Of a stretch of 64,000 bases of DNA, positions 51,579 through 58,614 are shown piece after piece. Made by a program: the position numbers and the translations under genes. How positions within the stretch are numbered: position 1 is the stretch's first letter; each line of letters begins with the position of its first letter. This DNA comes from an uncultured Alphaproteobacteria bacterium. Its GTDB lineage: Bacteria > Pseudomonadota > Alphaproteobacteria > GCA-2731375. The notes below the pieces were generated by a model. It saw nothing but the letters and a program-made list of their open reading frames with translations, was not told the origin of the DNA and searched no databases. Location of the stretch: contig CATOSZ010000014.1 of the NCBI GenBank assembly GCA_951812805.1, positions 1 to 64,000 of the forward strand. The letters are read 5' to 3'.

Positions 51579-53216
51579 TCAGTTCTCCACCGCGCGGCCC
51601 TTGAGGGCGAACAGGCCGCGCGGGCGCTTCTGGATGAACAGGATGACGGCCACCAGGATCAGGATTTTCGCCAGCACGGCGCCGGCCCAGGGCTCGAGGA
51701 ATTTGTTGGCGATGCCGAGGGAGAGGGCGCCGACCAGCGTGCCCCAGAGGTTGCCGACCCCGCCGAAGACGACGACGAGGAAGGAATCGATGATGTAGCC
51801 CTGGCCGAGGTTGGGGCTGACGTTGTCGATCTGGCTCAACGCGACGCCCGCCATGCCGGCGATACCGGAGCCGAGGCCGAAGGTCAGCGCGTCCACCATG
51901 CCGGAGCGGATGCCGACGGCGCCGGCCATGCGCCGGTTCTGCGTCACCGCCCGCATGTCGAGGCCGAAGCGGGTCCAGCGCATCAGCGCCGTCAGCGCCA
52001 GGATCACCGCCAGGGCGAAGACGATGATCCAGATCCGGTTCCAGGTGAAGGCGAGGCCGCCGGTGATCTCCAGCGCGCCGCTCATCCATTCGGGATTGGC
52101 GACCTCGCGGTTGGTCGGGCCGAACAGGGTGCGAACCAGCTGTTGGAGGATCAGGCTCAGGCCCCAGGTCGCCAGCAGGGTTTCCAACGGCCGGCCGTAG
52201 AGCCAGCGGATGATGCCCCGCTCGATGGCGATGCCGAACAGGCCGCCGACCAGGAAGGCGGCGGGGATGGCGACGGCGAGGGAATAGGCGTCCCAGGCCG
52301 GCAGATGCTCACGGAACAGCTGCTGTACGACGAAGGTGGTGTAGGCACCGAGCATGACCATCTCGCCATGCGCCATGTTGATCACCCCCATGACGCCGAA
52401 GGTGATGGCGAGGCCGATCGCCGCCAGCAGCAGGACCGAGCCGAGGGAGATGCCCTGGAACAGGTTCTGGATCAACGAAAGCAGTTCCAAACGGCGATTG
52501 AGCGCAGCGAGGCCCTCTTCGCTCGCCGCTTTCAGGGCGGCCGGTGTCGCCGCGTCGTTGGCGATCCGGGCGAGGAGGTCGCGGACCTGGGGATCCGGGA
52601 AATCGGCGAGGGCATGGGCGCCGGCGAGACGCACGTCCAGGTCCTCGCCCGCCGTCAGCCGGAGCGCAGCGATGGCCCGGCGCATTTCGTGCGCGACCGC
52701 GTCGTCGAGCTCCTTCGCCAGCGCCTTCTCCAGCAGCGGGAGGGAATCGGCGCGGGGCGAGCGGAATACGGCCCGGGCGGCGTCCCGCCGAACCGTCGGC
52801 GACGGGCTCAGCAAGGTGAGCGCGCCGAGCGCGCCGCGGATGGTGCGGCGCAGCTTGTTGTTGATGGTGATCTTCTTGGTCTTGCGCTTGGCCGGGCCGA
52901 GGTCGGTACCGGCCAGCGGATCGAACATCGCCTTGGCGCCGTCCCGCTTCTCGATACGGACGACCCGGCGGCCCTTCTTCACATAGTGAAGCTTGCCGGC
53001 GAGCAGGGCTTCGAGAACTGGGGCGGCCGCGGCATCGCCGCTGGCGGCCAGCGCTTCGACCGCCTTGGTCTTGGCCTTGAAGCCCTTGGCGGCGAGGGCC
53101 TGGACCAGGGTCTCCAACGGTTCATCGGCGTGGACGGTGAGGGGCGAGAAGCAAAGCGCGAGCAACAGGACGATCGGTCCGAGGCAGCGTCTGGCCGTTG
53201 GTCGTCGTCGGGACAT
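51579..53216 (-). CDS. urtB: Urea ABC transporter permease UrtB
   Basis: A 545-residue permease. An N-terminal signal-like helix (GPIVLLLALCFSPLTVHA) leads a soluble region of about 240 residues rich in Ala/Leu repeats (HEAT-like, such as LAKELDDAVAHEMRRAIAAL), characteristic of UrtB. The membrane part begins near ISLGSVLLLAAIGLAITFGVMGVINMAHGEMVMLGAYT. I chose the ATG at 53216 because the signal-like segment follows it; a longer upstream frame enters the urtA gap. It is separated from urtA by 92 bp. Confidence 0.94.
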   Translation of the reverse strand: MSRRRPTARRCLGPIVLLLALCFSPLTVHADEPLETLVQALAAKGFKAKTKAVEALAASGDAAAAPVLEALLAGKLHYVKKGRRVVRIEKRDGAKAMFDPLAGTDLGPAKRKTKKITINNKLRRTIRGALGALTLLSPSPTVRRDAARAVFRSPRADSLPLLEKALAKELDDAVAHEMRRAIAALRLTAGEDLDVRLAGAHALADFPDPQVRDLLARIANDAATPAALKAASEEGLAALNRRLELLSLIQNLFQGISLGSVLLLAAIGLAITFGVMGVINMAHGEMVMLGAYTTFVVQQLFREHLPAWDAYSLAVAIPAAFLVGGLFGIAIERGIIRWLYGRPLETLLATWGLSLILQQLVRTLFGPTNREVANPEWMSGALEITGGLAFTWNRIWIIVFALAVILALTALMRWTRFGLDMRAVTQNRRMAGAVGIRSGMVDALTFGLGSGIAGMAGVALSQIDNVSPNLGQGYIIDSFLVVVFGGVGNLWGTLVGALSLGIANKFLEPWAGAVLAKILILVAVILFIQKRPRGLFALKGRAVEN

Positions 53217-53308
53217 ATTCTGACAGCTCGCGTGGAGGTCTCGGGGAAACAAGGGCGCCGGCGGGCAGGGCGGGGATGGCGCGCCCGCCCGCCGGCTCCA
53301 CCGGCCGA

Positions 53309-54607
53309 TCAGTTGATCGGCAGGTACTTGGGCTTCGTGCAGTTGCCGCAGACCCAGGGATAGGTCCAGTTGGCGGTGAGCTTGGCGCTCTCGGGGATGA
53401 AGTCGCTCCAGGCGTCGCCCACGACCAGGCCGTCGGTCTGCCAGACGGTCTCGATCTGGCCGTCGTCCTGGATCTCGCCGATCAGCACGGGCTTGGAGAG
53501 GTGATGGTTGGTGTTCATCACCGCAACGCCGCCCGTCAGGTTCTTGACCTCCTGGCCGTACATCGCCTGGCGCACCGCGTCGATGTCCGTGGTGCCGGCC
53601 TGCTGGACGGCCTGGACCCACATCTTGAAGCCGATGACATGGGCTTCCATCGGATCGTTGGTCACGCGCTTGTCGCTCTTGATGAAGGCCTGCCACTTCT
53701 CGATGAAGCCTTCGTTCTCCGGCGTTTCGACCGACATGAAGTAGTTCCAGGCAGCGAGATGGCCGACCAGCGGGGCGGTGTCGATACCGGCCAACTCCTC
53801 CTCGCCGACCGAGAAGGCGACGACGGGAATGTCTTCCGCCTTGATGCCCTGGTTGGCGAGCTCCTTGTAGAACGGCACGTTGGCGTCACCGTTGATGGTC
53901 GAGACGACGGCGGTCTTCTTGCCTTCGGCGGCGAAGCGCTTCACCGAGGCGACGATGGTCTGCCAGTCGGAATGACCGAAGGGCGTGTACTCTTCCATGA
54001 TGTCGCTTTCCGCGACGCCTTTCGACGTCAGGAAGGCGCGGAGGATCTTGTTGGTCGTGCGCGGATAGACGTAGTCCGTGCCGAGCAGGACCCAGCGCTT
54101 GGCGGCACCGCCGTCCTCGCTCATCAGATACTCCACCGCCGGGATCGCCTGCTGGTTCGGCGCCGCGCCGGTGTAGAAGACGTTGCGGCTGCTCTCCTCG
54201 CCCTCGTACTGGACGGGATAGAACAGGAGGCCGTTCAACTCCTCGAACACCGGCAGCACGGACTTGCGGGAGACCGAGGTCCAGCAGCCGAAGGTGACGT
54301 CGACCTTCTCCTTCGAGATCAGCTCGCGGGCCTTCTCGGCGAACAGCGGCCAGTTCGAGGCCGGATCGACGACGACCGGCTCGAGTTTCTTACCCAGCAG
54401 GCCGCCGGCCTTGTTCTGTTCCTCGATCAGCATGAGCATGACGTCCTTCAGGGTCGTCTCGCTGATCGCCATCGTGCCCGAGAGCGAATGCAGCACGCCG
54501 ACCTTGATCGTCTCGGCGGCATTCGCCACCGGCGGCAGCGCGAGGCCCGAGAGGGCCATGATGGCCGCGGTCGCCGTGGCGGCGAGGGGCCGTTTCCAGT
54601 TCACCAT
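53309..54607 (-). CDS. urtA: Urea ABC transporter substrate-binding protein UrtA
   Basis: A 432-residue periplasmic binding protein. A signal peptide (residues 1 to about 30, ending ANA) is followed by IKVGVLHSLSGTMAISETTLKDVMLMLIEEQN and FGCWTSVSRKSVLPVFEELNGLLFYPVQYEGEESS, specific to UrtA. It delivers urea to UrtBC. It is the first gene of the urt-ure run, has a sigma-54-type promoter just upstream (54654-54669), and is therefore likely under nitrogen control. Confidence 0.96.
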   Translation of the reverse strand: MVNWKRPLAATATAAIMALSGLALPPVANAAETIKVGVLHSLSGTMAISETTLKDVMLMLIEEQNKAGGLLGKKLEPVVVDPASNWPLFAEKARELISKEKVDVTFGCWTSVSRKSVLPVFEELNGLLFYPVQYEGEESSRNVFYTGAAPNQQAIPAVEYLMSEDGGAAKRWVLLGTDYVYPRTTNKILRAFLTSKGVAESDIMEEYTPFGHSDWQTIVASVKRFAAEGKKTAVVSTINGDANVPFYKELANQGIKAEDIPVVAFSVGEEELAGIDTAPLVGHLAAWNYFMSVETPENEGFIEKWQAFIKSDKRVTNDPMEAHVIGFKMWVQAVQQAGTTDIDAVRQAMYGQEVKNLTGGVAVMNTNHHLSKPVLIGEIQDDGQIETVWQTDGLVVGDAWSDFIPESAKLTANWTYPWVCGNCTKPKYLPIN

Positions 54608-54622
54608 GATGTTGTGTCTCCA

Positions 54623-54642
54623 TTGCGAGGTTGTTTTGCACC
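54623..54642. repeat. 20-bp direct repeat, copy 1 (urtA leader)
   Basis: The 20 bases TTGCGAGGTTGTTTTGCACC are repeated exactly at 54885-54904. Copy 1 lies just after the predicted transcription start of urtA, so on the minus strand it would be the first part of the leader. Similarity extends a few bases to the left (CTCC before it in both). Confidence 0.85.
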
Positions 54643-54653
54643 GCACAAACAAC
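54630..54653 (-). promoter_or_regulatory. Imperfect palindrome across the urtA start site
   Basis: On the minus strand GTTGTTT pairs with AAACAAC, with an inner TGC/GCA pair and a bulged G around a 3-base GGT loop. The predicted sigma-54 start (about 54643) lies inside it, so it is more likely a DNA operator than an RNA leader hairpin. It overlaps repeat copy 1. Confidence 0.5.
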
Positions 54654-54669
54654 AGCAGGAACCGTGCCA
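54654..54669 (-). promoter_or_regulatory. Sigma-54 promoter of urtA
   Basis: On the minus strand TGGCACGGTTCCTGCT matches the consensus TGGCAC-N5-TTGC with only one mismatch (C for T). The invariant GG and GC lie 12 bases apart, as required. The start would be about 36 bases ahead of the urtA ATG. This is the expected promoter type for nitrogen-limited urea import. No clear NtrC site pair was found by eye. Confidence 0.72.
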
Positions 54670-54884
54670 GTTTGATTTCGATTTGTTTTTTCGACCTAAG
54701 GCTTTGTAAACGCGATGAAATTTCCCTGTTTGACGGAAGTGCCTAAATTTTCACCGAAAGATGACATCGCCTAAAAAATAGACAATATGCTGCCGCTCCC
54801 CTGATCACTTCCCCCTGGTACCCCGATGCATTGGTTTCCTCGCCGCGGCGACGTAGATTGCGGATGGGGGACCCAGGTCCTCCG

Positions 54885-54904
54885 TTGCGAGGTTGTTTTG
54901 CACC
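54885..54904. repeat. 20-bp direct repeat, copy 2
   Basis: Exact copy of the 20 bases at 54623-54642, 262 bp away, in the same orientation. It lies in the gap between urtA and the DUF2189 gene, next to a strong hairpin (54920-54947). Confidence 0.85.
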
Positions 54905-54919
54905 AACTGACGACCTCGG

Positions 54920-54947
54920 GGCGCCACGGTCTTCGGGCCGTGGCGCC
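54920..54947. other. Strong GC hairpin in the urtA/DUF2189 intergenic region
   Basis: GGCGCCACGG pairs perfectly with CCGTGGCGCC around an 8-base loop. TTT follows on the plus strand, weak for a terminator. The 432-bp gap from 54608 to 55039 otherwise holds only AT-rich upstream text for urtA and the two 20-bp repeats, with no gene. Confidence 0.6.
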
Positions 54948-55039
54948 TTTCGGCGCTCGCCGCGGATTGATTGCGATCAAGGCGGCCCGGCCGGTCGGCG
55001 GCGATGCTGTCGGGATCGGTCGCGGGAAGGGGAGCCGGG

Positions 55040-55822
55040 ATGAGTATCGAGGCGGCGCCGGCCGGCGCGGGGATCACGCTCCGCGTCGTCGACAACGAGG
55101 CACCCTGGCGTTGGTTGGCGCAGGGTTGGACGGATTTTCGCCGGGCCCCGACCGTCGGATTGTTCCAGGGGGGATTGGTCGCCCTGTTCGGCCTGGCCGC
55201 GTTGCTCGCCCTTTGGCAGCTGGAGGCGGCGGCGCTGATCCTGCCGCTCGGCGCCGGCTTCATGCTGGCGGGCCCGATGCTGGCGGTCGGCCTTTATGAG
55301 ACCAGCCGGCGGCTCGAGACAGGCGAACCGTTGGATATCGGGCGACTTTTATTCGTGCGGACCCGGCGGCCGAGCCAGCTGTTGTTGCTGGGCGTCGCAT
55401 TGATGGGCGTGCTGATGATCTGGGTGCGGATCGCCAGTCTGCTGTTCGCCCTGTTCTTCGGCATGTCGGCCTATCCGCCGCTGGCCGAATGGGTCGGGCG
55501 GTTGATCTTCAGTTTGGATGGGCTGGCCTTCCTCTTGGTCGGCACGGCGACCGGTGCCGTGCTGGCGGGGATCGTGTTCATCATCTCGGCGATTTCGCCG
55601 CCCCTGCTGATGGTTCGCGAGGTCGACGTCGTCACGGCGATCATCACCTCTATCGCCGTGGTGCGGCGCAATCCCCGCGCCATGCTGCTATGGGCCTGGC
55701 TGATCGTGTTGCTGACCGGCTTCGGCCTGGCGACCTGTTTCGTCGGCCTCCTCGTGACCTTCCCGTTGATCGGCCACGCGACCTGGCATGCCTACCGGGA
55801 TTTGGTGGCCGAGGAGGAATGA
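55040..55822 (+). CDS. DUF2189 membrane protein
   Basis: A 260-residue integral membrane protein with about five hydrophobic segments. The N-terminus (WRWLAQGWTDFRRAPTVGLFQGG) and the C-terminal GFGLATCFVGLLVTFPLIGHATWHAYRDL are typical of DUF2189, a family of unknown function often near cytochrome oxidase genes. The ATG at 55040 follows AAGGGGAG. Its 3' end overlaps the convergent ccoS by 31 bp. Confidence 0.9.
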   Translation: MSIEAAPAGAGITLRVVDNEAPWRWLAQGWTDFRRAPTVGLFQGGLVALFGLAALLALWQLEAAALILPLGAGFMLAGPMLAVGLYETSRRLETGEPLDIGRLLFVRTRRPSQLLLLGVALMGVLMIWVRIASLLFALFFGMSAYPPLAEWVGRLIFSLDGLAFLLVGTATGAVLAGIVFIISAISPPLLMVREVDVVTAIITSIAVVRRNPRAMLLWAWLIVLLTGFGLATCFVGLLVTFPLIGHATWHAYRDLVAEEE

Positions 55823-55992
55823 TCCCTGTTCGCCGCCCGCGGCGGTTCGTCCTCCAGCAGGATCCGCTCGGCCGCCCCCTCGAGGTCGTCGTACTGCCCG
55901 CTGCGCAAGGCCCAGAGAAAGCCGGCGAGTGCCAGCAGGCCCAAAAACAGCGCGACGGGAATGAGATGCGCGTTTCGGAAAGTCCCGGACAC
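55792..55992 (-). CDS. ccoS: ccoS 3' part, now starting within the IS21 end (chimeric)
   Basis: The frame encodes a cbb3 oxidase assembly protein CcoS/FixS: LIPVALFLGLLALAGFLWAL then RSGQYDDLEGAAERIL. Its native first 6 codons were split off by IS21 insertion and lie at 58592-58614. The IS end supplies an in-frame GTG (55990-55992), giving nine new residues (MSGTFRNAH) in place of the original MTVLLY, so a nearly full-length protein of 66 residues could still be made. Removal of the IS and one target copy restores MTVLLYLIPVALF exactly. Whether the IS also provides a promoter is not known. Confidence 0.82.
   Translation of the reverse strand: MSGTFRNAHLIPVALFLGLLALAGFLWALRSGQYDDLEGAAERILLEDEPPRAANRDHSSSATKSR
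55961..55966. repeat. Target-site duplication, left copy (IS21)
   Basis: ATGAGA directly outside the left IS21 end, identical to 58592-58597 outside the right end. Short duplications of 4-8 bp are usual for IS21. Confidence 0.85.
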
Positions 55993-56138
55993 CGATTACG
56001 GAAAGTCCTGGCCAGAGATTTCAGTAAGTCGCGGCCAGTGATTCCGGAAAGTCCCGGACAGCATCACGGGGCGATCTGAGTTCAGCTTTCGGGTGCGCCG
56101 TCTCGGCGTCTACCTCTTGGCTTTTGCCGGGAGGGGAC

Positions 56139-57692
56139 ATGCCCAGACGGAAGCAGACGAGACGAACGACGGTGAGAGATGCACGAACGATCCTGCGGCT
56201 GACGCATGACCAAGGCCTCTCGGCGCGAGAGGTGGCGGAACGGCTGAAGGTCTCCAAGACGACAGTGTCGACCTATTTGCTGCGGGCCCGCGAGGTCGGC
56301 CTTACCGCCTGGCCGCTGCCGGCGGAATACGAGGACGACGCGGTCCTGCAAGAGACGCTGTTCCGCCGCATGGGCCGGCCCCCGCGCGACAGGTGCGAGC
56401 CGCACTGGCCGACGGTCGCGGCCGAGCTGAAGCGCAAGGGGGTGACGCTGACCCTGCTCTGGCAGGAATACCGCGCCTCACATCCCGATGGCTACGGCTA
56501 CACCTGGTTCTGCGAAGCCTTCACGGCGTTCAAGCGGCGCACCGGCGCCACCTGGCGCAACCGCCACGAGGCCGGTGCGGTCATGCAGACCGATTATGCC
56601 GGCCAGACGGTGGACATCGTCGACCCCGAGACCGGCGAGGTGCACGACGCGCAGATCTTCGTCGCCGTGCTGGGCGCTTCCTCGCTCACCTTCGCCACCG
56701 CCAGCCTGACCCAGCGCCTGCCCGACTGGGTCGCCGGACAATGCCGGGCGCTCGCCTACTTCGGCGGCGTGCCCAAGAGCATCGTCTGCGATAACCTCAA
56801 GGCCGGCGTCGCCAAGCCGCTCTGGTTCGAGCCGACCCTCAACCCGACCTTCGCCGCGCTCGCCGAGCACTACGACACCACCGTCCTGCCGACCCGGGTC
56901 CGCAAGCCGCGCGACAAGGCCAAGGTCGAAGTCGCCGTCCAGGTCGTCGAGCGCTGGATCCTGGCAAGACTGCGCAATACGCGCTTCTTCTCCCTCGACC
57001 AGCTCAACCGGGCGATCCGCGACCTCCTCGAGGAGCTCAACGAGCGGCCCATGCGCAACCTTGGAAAGAGCCGGCGCCAGATGTTCGAGGCCATCGAGCG
57101 CGAGGCCCTGGCACCCCTGCCGACGACGCCCTTCGAATATGCCGAATGGAAGACCGCCAAGGTCCATTCCGACTATCACGTCGACGTCGAGCGCAGCTTC
57201 TACTCCGTGCCGCACGGCCTGATCGGCCGCAAGGTCCAAGTCCGGCTCACTCACCGCACGGTCGAGATCTTCCACAACCACAAGCGCGTCGCCAGCCATC
57301 TCCGCCGCTCACCGCATGGCGGCCATGCCACGATCCCGGCCCACATGCCCAAGGCGCACCAGCGCTATGCCGAGCGAACGCCACAAAGCCTGATCGACCA
57401 GGCCAGCCGCATCGGCCCCAACGCCGCCCTCCTGGTCGAGCGGATGATCCGCGATCGGCCCCATCCCGAGCAAGGCTATCGCAGCGCCATGGGCGTCTTG
57501 TCGCTCGCCCGCCGATACGAACCGGAACGCGTCGAGGCCGCCTGCGCACGCGCGCTCACCATCAACACGACCAGCTACTCATCGCTCGCCGCCATCCTCA
57601 AGTCCGGCCTCGATCGCACACGCCCCGAGCGCGAACCGCTTCTGCCGCTGCCGCCACACACCAACATCCGCGGCCCCGGCTACTACCGATAA
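56139..57692 (+). CDS. istA: IS21-family transposase IstA
   Basis: A 517-residue IstA. The N-terminal helix-turn-helix is near LSAREVAERLKVSKTTVSTYL, and the integrase core begins with MQTDYAGQTVDIVDPETGE. A later KSIVCDNLKAGV and KPRDKAKVEVAVQVVERW (catalytic Asp and Glu region) follow. The ATG at 56139 has GGGAGGGG upstream; an in-frame TTG at 56124 is a weaker option. It is followed by istB after 17 bp. Confidence 0.95.
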   Translation: MPRRKQTRRTTVRDARTILRLTHDQGLSAREVAERLKVSKTTVSTYLLRAREVGLTAWPLPAEYEDDAVLQETLFRRMGRPPRDRCEPHWPTVAAELKRKGVTLTLLWQEYRASHPDGYGYTWFCEAFTAFKRRTGATWRNRHEAGAVMQTDYAGQTVDIVDPETGEVHDAQIFVAVLGASSLTFATASLTQRLPDWVAGQCRALAYFGGVPKSIVCDNLKAGVAKPLWFEPTLNPTFAALAEHYDTTVLPTRVRKPRDKAKVEVAVQVVERWILARLRNTRFFSLDQLNRAIRDLLEELNERPMRNLGKSRRQMFEAIEREALAPLPTTPFEYAEWKTAKVHSDYHVDVERSFYSVPHGLIGRKVQVRLTHRTVEIFHNHKRVASHLRRSPHGGHATIPAHMPKAHQRYAERTPQSLIDQASRIGPNAALLVERMIRDRPHPEQGYRSAMGVLSLARRYEPERVEAACARALTINTTSYSSLAAILKSGLDRTRPEREPLLPLPPHTNIRGPGYYR

Positions 57693-57709
57693 CCAGGAGA
57701 AGACACCTC

Positions 57710-58486
57710 ATGCTGACACACCCGACCCTCGACCAGATGCAGGCCCTCGGCTTCAAGGGCATGGCAGAGGCTTACCGCGACATGGCCGAGCGAGGCCAAT
57801 CATCGGAATTGAACCGCGAGGACTGGCTCGCCCTCATGCTCGACCGCGAGGCCGCCACCCGCGCCGACAAGCGCCTCGCCAACCGCCTCAGACAGGCCAG
57901 GCTACGCTTCCCCGAGGCCTGCATCGAGGACATCGACTTCGCCGCCGAACGAGGCCTCGACCGCCGCGCCGTCCTCTCTCTCGCCCAGGGCGTCTGGCTC
58001 AAGGCACACGAGAACCTCATCGTCACCGGCCAGACCGGAACCGGCAAGACATGGCTCGCCTGTGCCATCGCCCATCAGGCCGCCAGGCTCGATCATTCCG
58101 TCCTCTACGTCCGCATGCCCAGGCTCTTCGAGGACCTCGCCATGGCCCGCCTCGACGGCCGGCTGCCCCGCCTGATCGACCGCCTCGCCCGGGTCCAGCT
58201 GCTCGTCCTCGACGACTGGGGAACCCATGGCCTGACCGACCGCCAGCGCCTCGATCTCCTGGAAATCTGCGAGGAACGATACCACCGACGCTCAACCCTC
58301 ATCACCGCGCAGATCCCCGTGACCGCCTGGCACGACCTGATCGGCGAGGCCACCATCGCCGACGCCATCCTCGACCGCGTCATCCACAACGCCCACCGCA
58401 TCGGCTTGAAAGGCGACAGCATGCGAAAGAAGAAATCGACGACCGACTTGACCCAGCCAACCACAACGGAAAACAATCCCGACTGA
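57710..58486 (+). CDS. istB: IS21-family helper ATPase IstB
   Basis: A 258-residue AAA+ ATPase. Walker A is GQTGTGKTWLACAI and Walker B is LLVLDDWGTHGL, with a TAQIPVTAWHDLIGE sensor region, all typical of IstB. It assists target choice and transposition with IstA. AGGAG precedes the ATG. Length is normal for the family. Confidence 0.95.
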   Translation: MLTHPTLDQMQALGFKGMAEAYRDMAERGQSSELNREDWLALMLDREAATRADKRLANRLRQARLRFPEACIEDIDFAAERGLDRRAVLSLAQGVWLKAHENLIVTGQTGTGKTWLACAIAHQAARLDHSVLYVRMPRLFEDLAMARLDGRLPRLIDRLARVQLLVLDDWGTHGLTDRQRLDLLEICEERYHRRSTLITAQIPVTAWHDLIGEATIADAILDRVIHNAHRIGLKGDSMRKKKSTTDLTQPTTTENNPD

Positions 58487-58554
58487 CGGCAACAAGGCAC
58501 CCGAAGCCAAACTCCCGGAACCGGCCGGGACTTTATGAAATCGGTGGCCAGGAC

Positions 58555-58614
58555 TTACTGAAACCGCCGTCCGGAACTACCGAAATCCGCAATGAGATAG
58601 AGCAGCACGGTCAT
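58555..58614 (-). pseudogene. ccoS: ccoS native 5' end, truncated by IS21
   Basis: The native ATG of ccoS (58612-58614) overlaps the ccoI stop (ATGA). It reads MTVLLYLI and then runs into the IS21 right end, where it stops after 19 codons. The rest of the gene is at 55792-55960. The first 23 bases (58592-58614) are ccoS sequence, including the target duplication. Confidence 0.85.
58592..58597. repeat. Target-site duplication, right copy (IS21)
   Basis: ATGAGA, identical to 55961-55966 at the left end of the element. Confidence 0.85.

Larger units (their letters stand above)
55967..58591 (+). mobile_element. IS21-family insertion sequence, complete (istA-istB)
   Basis: A 2625-bp element with TG and CA termini. 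The ends are related inverted sequences, TGCGCGTTTCGGAAAGTCCC against TGCGGATTTCGGTAGTTCC. The left end has four repeat units (near 55973, 55995, 56018 and 56041) and the right end three reversed units (ending near 58541, 58564 and 58586), all about 23 bp apart. Each unit resembles TTTCGGAAAGTCCCGGAC. Multiple terminal repeats are an IS21 feature. It carries intact istA and istB and lies within ccoS. Confidence 0.92.

Noticed and set aside
54920..54947. Rho-independent terminator
   Set aside because: The stem is strong but no T-run follows on either strand; kept as a hairpin of unknown role.
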